DNA of 13,153 bases from Methanobacteriota archaeon (lineage in GTDB: Archaea; Thermoplasmatota; Poseidoniia; Poseidoniales; Poseidoniaceae). The notes below the pieces were generated by a model that had not been told where the DNA came from, did no database searches, and saw only the letters and a program-made list of their open reading frames with translations. The position numbers and the translations under genes were made by a program. The DNA lies in assembly GCA_009936765.1 (NCBI GenBank), contig JAACDL010000225.1, positions 1-13,153 of the forward strand, written 5' to 3'. Below are positions 7,650-13,153 of the stretch, piece by piece (within the stretch, counting starts at the first letter, position 1; the number at the start of each line of letters is the position of its first letter).

Positions 7650-9694
7650 GCAGAAGCCTCCGTAAGATGAACATCGATACTACTTATTTGCAAATTGAAT
7701 TGTATCGGTTCTCCACCAGTGTGCCATACAGCTTCACTTGGGCCATATGAAGGTACAGGGACCCAACCCGTGTAATCATTCAATAAATCCATTCTCCCAG
7801 GGTTAACAATCCAATCTTCAGATGTCTCTAAACTGTTGGTAGACCAAGATGAAATTGCATCACCGTATGGTCCAATCCATCCTCTTCTTACATCATAGGC
7901 AGTTGTTGATGCAAGGCTTTCTCGCATCGTCAACTCAAGGTCTAAATCCATGTCTCCTGAACCAACAACGGATGTTTCTGTTGGATGAAGTGAAGGTACT
8001 GTGGCGCTGAATCTTGGACCTGGGCCTTGCCTGTCTGTTGGACCAACTAAGATTGCTGGATTTAGTTCAGGGTGATTAGTTACAATCGCCCCTGCGCTCC
8101 AAGCAACTTCAAGGCCCGTGATTGAGGTGTCAAATTCATATGTTAACCGAGATATATGGAATGCCCATGCCGTGGCAAGGTTTGCATGAGTAGAGTCATC
8201 ATTCGCTCCGATTAGTGTAATCTCAATACTTGCTGGATGTTCACCAGTTCTCCAAGCCGTGATTACTTCACCTTCTGGTAGTCCATTCATTGATTTCCAA
8301 GGAAGTGTTGTGGAGATCCAGCCTGATGCGGTCTGATCAATGGCAATACAACGCGTTGCGCCTTCATCTTCTAGGAGTATTATTCCTGAGTTTCCAGAAT
8401 GGCCCAATTTCGAAGAATAATCTTCCTCTTCTGATGTGTAATTGTCAAAGTTCTCTGAATTATCTTCCATGAATTCAAGACCAGTGATTTGGCCAGTATC
8501 TAGTGCAGGTAACATCATCATACCAGCGTCTCCAACACTCCATTGAAGTTGGACTGATTCACTGCTTTCGATAGTTGTTGCATTTTCGACTCCAGTCGGT
8601 GGCCAGGGTACAATGCTAGTTTGGTTGGCAGGTACTGAAACTCCCCCATTTCTCCAAGTTATTGTTGCAGCATTTTCATTTGGGTTCGATATTGTCAAAT
8701 TACCATCACTATTTGGTGCCATGAAATATTTGGATACAAAATTACCTTCTTCTCCAAGTAATCCAGTTCTACCTTTGCCCCCATGGCTGATTAACAAATG
8801 TGCGTCAACATCTGTGACAATCTCGAGCATTGCATCATTACTTATGTTCACATTTTTTGACCAAGAGTTCGCCAGCCTGACTCCTAATGGTTCAATGACT
8901 GCTTCATCACCGCTTTGTCCATCTAGAGTCCACTGAACAAGTAGGTCATCATCTGCAAATACTTCGATAGTAGATTCACCTGCTGGAATTGGAACTGCCC
9001 AATGCTGCCCTTTTCCAGTTGATGGTTGAGACTTAGTCGGCGTTGCGAGTATTGCTCCTCCATCGCCATTCACTTGCAGTCCAGTGAGGTCATGAGTGGA
9101 ACTAATTTGCGAATCTGAATCTAACCGCATTACTTCGCCGATTGAAAGTGCGAATTCCTTTCCGTCTTGCTCAACCATGACTGGGCCAAGAGGGATTGTT
9201 AGTCCGTGTTTTGGGGTAACTAGCACATAATCCGACTGTTCAACTGGTGTGAATAGGAATGGTCTGTCTGGTCCAAGTCTCATGTCTTCATAGCAGACAG
9301 CTTGTACATTGCTTTCAGCATGACGGATGTCGATGTTTCGATCTAAATCGAGAGCGCCTTGTATTCTGAAAGTATTATCTTCGTGCCATGAAGCAGAATA
9401 CCACATCCCTCCTCGAAGCCTGTCCCAGCGAAGTTCTCCATCCACTGGTACGAGTTCAACTTGGGATGAATCTCCAGGGACTCCACTTTCAGAAAGTAGA
9501 GTAATCTCATGACCCATTATCTCCATTTGAGATTGCATATCGTTTCTTTTCAATGAACCTTCTAATTCTTGAATTACAGGCATCATGGAGAGTAACATAA
9601 TTCCAATGATTGTGACTACGCCACCGAAAAGAAGAACTGTCGCAACTGCGGCACTGACTGCTTCTTCGTTCCGATAAGAATTGCCAGTAATCAC
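7646..9694 (-). CDS. Large type IV pilin-like surface protein (second gene of pilin operon)
   Basis: A 682-aa protein starting with GTG at 9694. The start is supported by GGAGGTG at 9700-9706, 5 nt upstream. The N-terminus (YRNEEAVSAAVATVLLFGG, helix about 17-38) matches the archaeal pilin pattern of a charged leader, then Ala-Val-Ser, then one hydrophobic helix. The remaining ~640 residues are Ser/Thr/Asn/Asp- and Trp-rich with many short beta-strands and N-x-S/T sites, and no enzymatic motif was seen. Typical archaeal pilins are 100-300 aa, so this one is oversized and may be a tip adhesin or a stalk-like minor pilin. It overlaps the preceding gene by GTGA (9691-9694) and the following one by ATGA. 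The exact family is not recognised; a DUF7289-like relationship is possible but unverified. Confidence 0.9.
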   Translation of the reverse strand: MITGNSYRNEEAVSAAVATVLLFGGVVTIIGIMLLSMMPVIQELEGSLKRNDMQSQMEIMGHEITLLSESGVPGDSSQVELVPVDGELRWDRLRGGMWYSASWHEDNTFRIQGALDLDRNIDIRHAESNVQAVCYEDMRLGPDRPFLFTPVEQSDYVLVTPKHGLTIPLGPVMVEQDGKEFALSIGEVMRLDSDSQISSTHDLTGLQVNGDGGAILATPTKSQPSTGKGQHWAVPIPAGESTIEVFADDDLLVQWTLDGQSGDEAVIEPLGVRLANSWSKNVNISNDAMLEIVTDVDAHLLISHGGKGRTGLLGEEGNFVSKYFMAPNSDGNLTISNPNENAATITWRNGGVSVPANQTSIVPWPPTGVENATTIESSESVQLQWSVGDAGMMMLPALDTGQITGLEFMEDNSENFDNYTSEEEDYSSKLGHSGNSGIILLEDEGATRCIAIDQTASGWISTTLPWKSMNGLPEGEVITAWRTGEHPASIEITLIGANDDSTHANLATAWAFHISRLTYEFDTSITGLEVAWSAGAIVTNHPELNPAILVGPTDRQGPGPRFSATVPSLHPTETSVVGSGDMDLDLELTMRESLASTTAYDVRRGWIGPYGDAISSWSTNSLETSEDWIVNPGRMDLLNDYTGWVPVPSYGPSEAVWHTGGEPIQFNLQISSIDVHLTEASA
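7657..7661 (-). promoter_or_regulatory. Shine-Dalgarno site for the 156-aa pilin-like gene
   Basis: GGAGG on the minus strand lies 7 nt before the ATG at 7649-7647, within the 3' end of the 682-aa gene. With the ATGA overlap it supports both the start and coupled translation. Confidence 0.65.
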
Positions 9695-10731
9695 TCTGAC
9701 ACCTCCACGAGTTGTAAGTCGATTTCCAAATCGATCATAGTATTTCCTTGGTCAATAGTCATGCCATCTGCACCACTTGCACGTAACCACGGACTAATTC
9801 CTCTGTGCTGGTCTAAGGTGTTTGATGCACGGTGCAGAGTGTAATCTGTCAACCATCCTTCATTCATTTGAGGAGTAATTGTTGGTCCTAGTGTTGATTC
9901 GAAATTAAATCTAAAGTTCCAAGCATCTCCACTGAACAGATTTACCGGACCTGCGGAACTGATGTCGAAGATCGCATTTCTCCCGTTAGGCATGGGTCCT
10001 ATAACCTCGACATTTCTAATTGAGAGACTTGCCCTCATTGTTCCATCAAATAATTCTTCGATATCCAACCCTGGCTTTTCTGAAATGGTCCATGGTTCAT
10101 TGGAGAATTTATCGTATCGGGCATCATTGACTAGAGCGATTGAATGTTCTCCAGTCTGGACTTTAGTTCCAACCATTAATCCCGAAACAGATATGCGGGC
10201 TTGCCTGTGTAATGGGTTATCGTCTTCATCATGAACCGTCAATATGTATAGGCTGACTACATTCAATTCATGTTCGATAACTATCACTTCGGTACTGGGG
10301 CTGAAGGATATCGTTTCTTCACCCTCTTGAGTCCATATTGTGGCGCTAGTTGCGGATTCATTTTGGGCAGATATGCTAAATGATGTCTGGTTGAGGTAGG
10401 TTACAGTGATTGCTTCACCAGCAGTCAAATCTGCAGCGACAGTCCACATTTCGACCCCCGATAGTTGTGTTATTGAACTGGTGCTAGATGGTACAGTTGT
10501 CCTTATTCCTGTGTCTGCACTTGCACCGGAAACCACATCGATTCTCCCATCGAGGCGTTCTGCAATACCATTTGCATTGGACCAAGCTGTATTATCTTGG
10601 AAATCGTTTACGTAAGGCGTGAGCATTACAAACACGCCCCCCATCATGGTAATGACCATGGCTAGGAGCATGACTACGCCAATAACCTCGCTTACGGCGA
10701 GGTCTTCTTTGGCTGCTCCCCTCGACCTCAT
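9691..10731 (-). CDS. Archaeal type IV pilin N-terminal domain protein (first gene of pilin operon)
   Basis: A 346-aa protein from the ATG at 10731. The TTG at 10749 would add 6 residues (MVLFSP), which is untypical before a class III signal, although a GAGG lies 4 nt before that TTG. Residues 11-36, beginning LAVSEVIGVVMLLAMVI, match the archaeal type IV pilin N-terminal domain (Pilin_N/DUF1628 pattern, AVSxVIGvil). A basic leader MRSRG precedes it, and a PilD/EppA-like prepilin peptidase would be expected to cut before the helix. The rest is a beta-rich extracellular domain of about 300 residues without Cys. Its stop overlaps the GTG of the next gene. The operon lacks the assembly ATPase and membrane platform (PilB/PilC or TadA/TadC type) within this window, so those must be encoded elsewhere. 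Confidence 0.9.
   Translation of the reverse strand: MRSRGAAKEDLAVSEVIGVVMLLAMVITMMGGVFVMLTPYVNDFQDNTAWSNANGIAERLDGRIDVVSGASADTGIRTTVPSSTSSITQLSGVEMWTVAADLTAGEAITVTYLNQTSFSISAQNESATSATIWTQEGEETISFSPSTEVIVIEHELNVVSLYILTVHDEDDNPLHRQARISVSGLMVGTKVQTGEHSIALVNDARYDKFSNEPWTISEKPGLDIEELFDGTMRASLSIRNVEVIGPMPNGRNAIFDISSAGPVNLFSGDAWNFRFNFESTLGPTITPQMNEGWLTDYTLHRASNTLDQHRGISPWLRASGADGMTIDQGNTMIDLEIDLQLVEVSE
9700..9706 (-). promoter_or_regulatory. Strong Shine-Dalgarno site before the GTG start at 9694
   Basis: On the minus strand GGAGGTG lies 5 nt before GTG at 9694-9692, inside the end of the preceding pilin gene. It fits the archaeal anti-Shine-Dalgarno sequence almost perfectly. It fixes the start of the 682-aa protein despite the non-ATG codon and lets the gene be translated independently of, or coupled with, its upstream neighbour. 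Confidence 0.7.
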
Positions 10732-10770
10732 CGGACTGAAGAGAACCAACCCCCCTCTTATGGTTTGACC

Positions 10771-10793
10771 AAAAGCGAGCCCTTACAGGGCTC
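10771..10793 (-). terminator. Hairpin with short U-run at the end of the hydrolase gene
   Basis: On the minus strand GAGCCCTGTAAGGGCTC (10793-10777) folds into a perfect 7-bp stem with a 3-nt loop, followed by GC and TTTT at 10774-10771. It overlaps the hydrolase TGA at 10794-10792. It could terminate most transcripts or act as a partial terminator or processing site before the pilin operon. The U-run is short for a strong terminator. Confidence 0.5.
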
Positions 10794-11610
10794 ATCCACG
10801 GAGTGTAATTCCTTCACGAGAAACACGTTCTGATTCAGACTGTCCGATATGATGAGTAAATTCTGGGCCATCTTGAAGTGAGATTCGAATATCTCCCTCA
10901 AACAGGTCATCAACGTGGTACAAAACTGTCGATTCAGCCAAGTGCGGTGCGTTGTTTTTTTCGGAAAGGTGGGTAAGTACAAGAGACCGAGTATTCTTGT
11001 CCACTACTTTCGATAAGAACTGACCTGTTTGGTCGTTTGACAAGTGCCCTCCTCGTCCAGAAATTCTATCTTTTAGCGTATTCGGATATGGTCCATTCCA
11101 CAATCGTGAATGGTCGTAATTTGCTTCTATCGAAATATGTTGGCAACCAGATACATGGTTGACCAATTCATCTGTCCATGAGCCTAGGTCTGTGATGACA
11201 GCTCCTCTTTCTCCACGGTGGCTGGCAATGAATGCCACATTATCTGCCCCACTATGTGGTACTGGGACTGGTAATAGGGCTAAATCATCAGCGAACTCTA
11301 AGGCTTCTAGGCTTTCGAATAATTGTACACCTCGTAGGTCTAAATTTAGAGCGGTTGCGGTCCGGTCATTACAAAATATTGGGATGTCCCATCTGCGCTG
11401 TGAGATTCCTGCTCCCCCTCCATGATCTCCATGGTGATGTGTTAATACAATTGCATCAATTTCACTAGGAAGGATTTCCATTCTTGCCAACCGTTTTTCA
11501 AGTTGTTTGCCACTAAATCCTTGATCGATTAGAATCTTGGCATCCCCGCTCTCGACTAGTGTCGCATTACCGCGACTTCCAGTGCCAAGGTGTGTGAATG
11601 CAAGCGACAT
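10792..11610 (-). CDS. YycJ/WalJ-like metallo-beta-lactamase-fold hydrolase
   Basis: A 272-aa cytoplasmic hydrolase of the MBL-fold superfamily, close to the YycJ/WalJ (VicX) group, whose bacterial members are reported as nucleases linked to cell-wall or DNA metabolism. The ATG at 11610 is chosen because homologues begin right at the first strand, here MSLAFTHLGTGSRGNATLVE. A GTG at 11673 would add an unconserved 21-residue tail. Metal ligands are H58-x-H60-x-D62-H63, H119, D141 in TDLGSW, and probably H189 in GHLSN. The group-specific EANYDHSRL and LTHLSEKNN (212-220) segments are present, so the active site looks intact. The substrate is unknown in archaea. It lies 60 nt upstream of the pilin operon on the same strand. 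No clear ribosome-binding site precedes 11610, so it may be leaderless or have a short leader. Confidence 0.9.
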   Translation of the reverse strand: MSLAFTHLGTGSRGNATLVESGDAKILIDQGFSGKQLEKRLARMEILPSEIDAIVLTHHHGDHGGGAGISQRRWDIPIFCNDRTATALNLDLRGVQLFESLEALEFADDLALLPVPVPHSGADNVAFIASHRGERGAVITDLGSWTDELVNHVSGCQHISIEANYDHSRLWNGPYPNTLKDRISGRGGHLSNDQTGQFLSKVVDKNTRSLVLTHLSEKNNAPHLAESTVLYHVDDLFEGDIRISLQDGPEFTHHIGQSESERVSREGITLRG

Positions 11611-11651
11611 GGGAACTTTGGTAGGTGGTCGCGTTGAGCCCTTGAACTCAC

Positions 11652-11684
11652 CCCTAAAAATCAACATTCTCACACCATTTTATC
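11652..11684 (-). promoter_or_regulatory. Candidate TATA elements for the hydrolase gene
   Basis: Minus-strand GATAAAAT (11684-11677) and ATTTTTAG (11659-11652) are the two AT-rich TATA-like stretches upstream of the ATG at 11610. The second would place a start about 20 nt before the ATG. The first would place it near 11655. Either puts transcription after the alternative GTG at 11673, which favours the shorter protein. Confidence 0.35.
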
Positions 11685-11697
11685 GAACATTACAGGA

Positions 11698-11710
11698 TTA
11701 CCGTAGGTAA
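11698..11710. promoter_or_regulatory. Palindrome TTACCGTAGGTAA in the divergent promoter region
   Basis: TTACC (11698-11702) and GGTAA (11706-11710) are inverted around GTA. The site is in the 190-bp gap between the divergent hydrolase and thrombospondin-3 genes, between their candidate TATA boxes, where a shared regulator could act. The arms are only 5 bp, so chance is possible. Confidence 0.3.
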
Positions 11711-11736
11711 TCTGAGTCTGAACATTGCTCCATCAC

Positions 11737-11744
11737 TCTATTAA
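11737..11744 (+). promoter_or_regulatory. Weak TATA-like element for the calcium-binding protein gene
   Basis: CTATTAAG is the only AT-rich octamer in the expected window upstream of the ATG at 11801. A start about 25 nt downstream would give a leader of roughly 30 nt. The match to consensus is poor. Confidence 0.25.
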
Positions 11745-11790
11745 GGCTGATTCAATGGTTCATGTCCGGTTGAGTGCTACCGCGCTCGAC

Positions 11791-11796
11791 GGTGAT
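11791..11796 (+). promoter_or_regulatory. GGTGAT ribosome-binding site for the start at 11801
   Basis: GGTGAT, complementary to the ATCACC at the 3' end of archaeal 16S rRNA, ends 4 nt before the ATG at 11801. It supports this start over the in-frame GTG codons at 11774 and 11792; the frame is closed by TGA at 11771-11773. Confidence 0.5.
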
Positions 11797-11800
11797 ACCT

Positions 11801-13153
11801 ATGCGACGCTCACAATCAACGCTTTTGATGACCCTTCTTGTGGTATCGGGACTCTTCTTTGTATCCCAGTTACCTGCTATCTCAAATGTTGGTACCACCA
11901 ATCCAAATTTTACCGAGGGCGACCGTCCTCCAGTGACAGACTCTGACCGCGACAAGATTCCTGATGTTCACGAGAATTTGTTCAGTGAATGGGTCAACTT
12001 CACCTCCACAGATGGTCGGCCAGTCTCAATGAAAGGCCTCGATAGAGACAATGCTTCAGACGCTTCTCTTGATATTGATATAGATGGATTAAATGCTACC
12101 GAAGAATACTGCTGGCCATACCCTGCTGCATGTACAGAGCCATCTTTCACAAGAGGTCTGACTGGCAAAGTAAACGAGTCTGGGGATAGGTGGTATCTTG
12201 ATCCACGTGTATCTGATACAGACGGTGATGGTATGCCCGATGGCTTCGAAGCTCACATGTGTGAGAAACACGGTGGATACGATTCTGAAAAGATGCGATA
12301 CGAATGTGATATGTTTGACCCGCTGAATGCTAGTGATGCTGACCTTGACCCCGATGGGGATGGGTTTGACGTGGATAGAAATGGTTTCCTCACAGTCAAT
12401 GAAATGCTAACTTCACCTGAAGAATATTCATTTGGAGCACCTAGTAACTGGACTAATGAATTAGATGGCTTACGTTGCTATGCTCCAAACCCAGATTCAT
12501 CAATCCTCTATGATTGGCCATTTATTTCTGAAAATAAGAACTACACCTTATTTGAGAATATACTATCTGCATGTGCAAGAAATGGTACAAGTGATATCAT
12601 TGATGAGTACATTTGGCTAGGAACAAATCCAATGGAGGATGACAGTGACAGGTACAACTTTGATGGAGTGAAGCATCGAAGGTTATTCCCTTCGAGTGGA
12701 GATGGAATCAAAGATGGATGGGAAATTCATTTTGGACTTAATCCATTGAATCGTTCTAACGCATTGATTGATTTGGATAACGACGGATGGGATTCTAACC
12801 GTGACGGAGTTATCAGTGTTGATGCTGCTCGTTCAGTAGAAGCACTGACTCTTGGTGAAGAACTCTCAACCTTGGAAGAATACTTTGTTCATCTTGATGA
12901 TGACAATACAGTCAAATCAGGAATGAGGTCTGCCGAACTCGGAGCAAAATCAGGGACATACACTGAGTATCTATTGTCTCCAGAAGCGGAAGAGGGTGAA
13001 ATATCAATTCTCAACCACGATGTTAGAGAATTACGGGATGATGGGACACACTTGTGGGTTGGTTCTAAGCTTGGAGTGACGATTATTGACTTCGAAACAT
13101 CCGTTTCCACCGACCACGAACTTCCTCAAGGGCACGACCTTCATGATATGGTC
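11801..13153 (+). CDS. Secreted calcium-binding protein with thrombospondin type 3-like repeats (partial, 3' end outside window)
   Basis: The reading frame is open from 11801 to the right edge: 451 codons with no stop. Residues 1-28 form a signal peptide (MRRSQ, then a hydrophobic core LLMTLLVVSGLFFVS), so the protein is exported. Asp-rich calcium-loop motifs follow: DSDRDKIPD (near 49), DTDGDGMPD (139-147), DADLDPDGDGFD (from 179), SGDGIKDGWE (299-308) and DLDNDGWDSNRDG further on. They fit thrombospondin type 3/EF-hand-like repeats, which coordinate Ca2+ and stiffen surface proteins. Near the edge, GTHLWVGSKLGVTIIDF (W419) resembles the first blade of a beta-propeller of the two-component-regulator or WD/PQQ type. 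Cys pairs such as CWPYPAAC fit an oxidising exterior. The remaining domains and any membrane anchor lie beyond the window. The role is presumably structural or adhesive. It is divergent from the hydrolase gene. Confidence 0.9.
   Translation, partial: MRRSQSTLLMTLLVVSGLFFVSQLPAISNVGTTNPNFTEGDRPPVTDSDRDKIPDVHENLFSEWVNFTSTDGRPVSMKGLDRDNASDASLDIDIDGLNATEEYCWPYPAACTEPSFTRGLTGKVNESGDRWYLDPRVSDTDGDGMPDGFEAHMCEKHGGYDSEKMRYECDMFDPLNASDADLDPDGDGFDVDRNGFLTVNEMLTSPEEYSFGAPSNWTNELDGLRCYAPNPDSSILYDWPFISENKNYTLFENILSACARNGTSDIIDEYIWLGTNPMEDDSDRYNFDGVKHRRLFPSSGDGIKDGWEIHFGLNPLNRSNALIDLDNDGWDSNRDGVISVDAARSVEALTLGEELSTLEEYFVHLDDDNTVKSGMRSAELGAKSGTYTEYLLSPEAEEGEISILNHDVRELRDDGTHLWVGSKLGVTIIDFETSVSTDHELPQGHDLHDMV

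Noticed and set aside
10592..10982. Minus-strand small open frames of 67 and 74 codons around the hydrolase-pilin junction
   Set aside because: They overlap the well-supported hydrolase and pilin genes in other frames and have no recognisable features.
11611..11673. N-terminal extension of the hydrolase to the GTG at 11673
   Set aside because: The extension has no family conservation, and candidate TATA elements fall within or just before it. The family normally starts at the first strand, encoded from 11610.
11725..11946. A 73-codon plus-strand open frame
   Set aside because: It overlaps, in another frame, the start of the secreted calcium-binding protein at 11801. That protein has a signal peptide, a ribosome-binding site and a frame open to the window end.

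Overview
The window looks like a chromosomal segment of a marine planktonic euryarchaeon, most likely a Poseidoniales (Marine Group II) relative. This is inferred from gene style, not from a marker gene. The signs are TATA-type promoters, archaeal class III (type IV pilin) signal sequences, very large secreted proteins built of beta-helix, Ig-like and thrombospondin-type-3 modules, a winged-helix/STAND-ATPase/TPR regulator, and moderately AT-rich DNA. No rRNA, tRNA, CRISPR array, insertion sequence or phage gene was recognised.

Layout, left to right. (1) Positions 2-112 may hold the last 36 codons of an upstream gene. An AT-rich promoter region follows, with a TATA box and two 9-bp direct repeats spaced exactly 20 bp. 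(2) 307-4599 (+) encodes a 1430-aa cell-surface protein: signal peptide, parallel beta-helix, a MopE-like Asp/Cys metal-binding motif, four or five Ig-like domains, one C-terminal membrane helix and a short cytoplasmic tail with a Trp-rich motif. (3) 4653-7178 (+), 53 nt downstream, encodes an 841-aa cytoplasmic protein with an N-terminal winged helix, a STAND-type P-loop ATPase and C-terminal TPR repeats. (4) On the minus strand, three type IV pilin-like genes run 10731->9691, 9694->7646 and 7649->7179. They are joined by GTGA and ATGA overlaps with strong internal Shine-Dalgarno sites. The last one converges on the STAND gene with no intergenic base. (5) Upstream of the pilins on the same strand, 11610->10792 encodes a YycJ/WalJ-like metallo-beta-lactamase-fold hydrolase. 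A perfect 7-bp hairpin sits at its stop codon. (6) Divergent from it, a gene starting at 11801 (+) runs off the right edge. It encodes a secreted calcium-binding protein with thrombospondin-type-3/EF-hand-like loops, and a beta-propeller appears to begin at the edge.

Functionally, the region is mostly cell surface: two secreted or anchored multidomain proteins and a three-component pilin-like set that probably forms one assembly. The most interesting arrangement is the pairing of a membrane-anchored, multi-Ig beta-helix protein with a DNA-binding STAND ATPase. This could be a surface-to-transcription signalling pair, but that is an inference from adjacency and domain make-up. The second most interesting is the translationally coupled pilin trio with an unusually large (682-aa) middle member.
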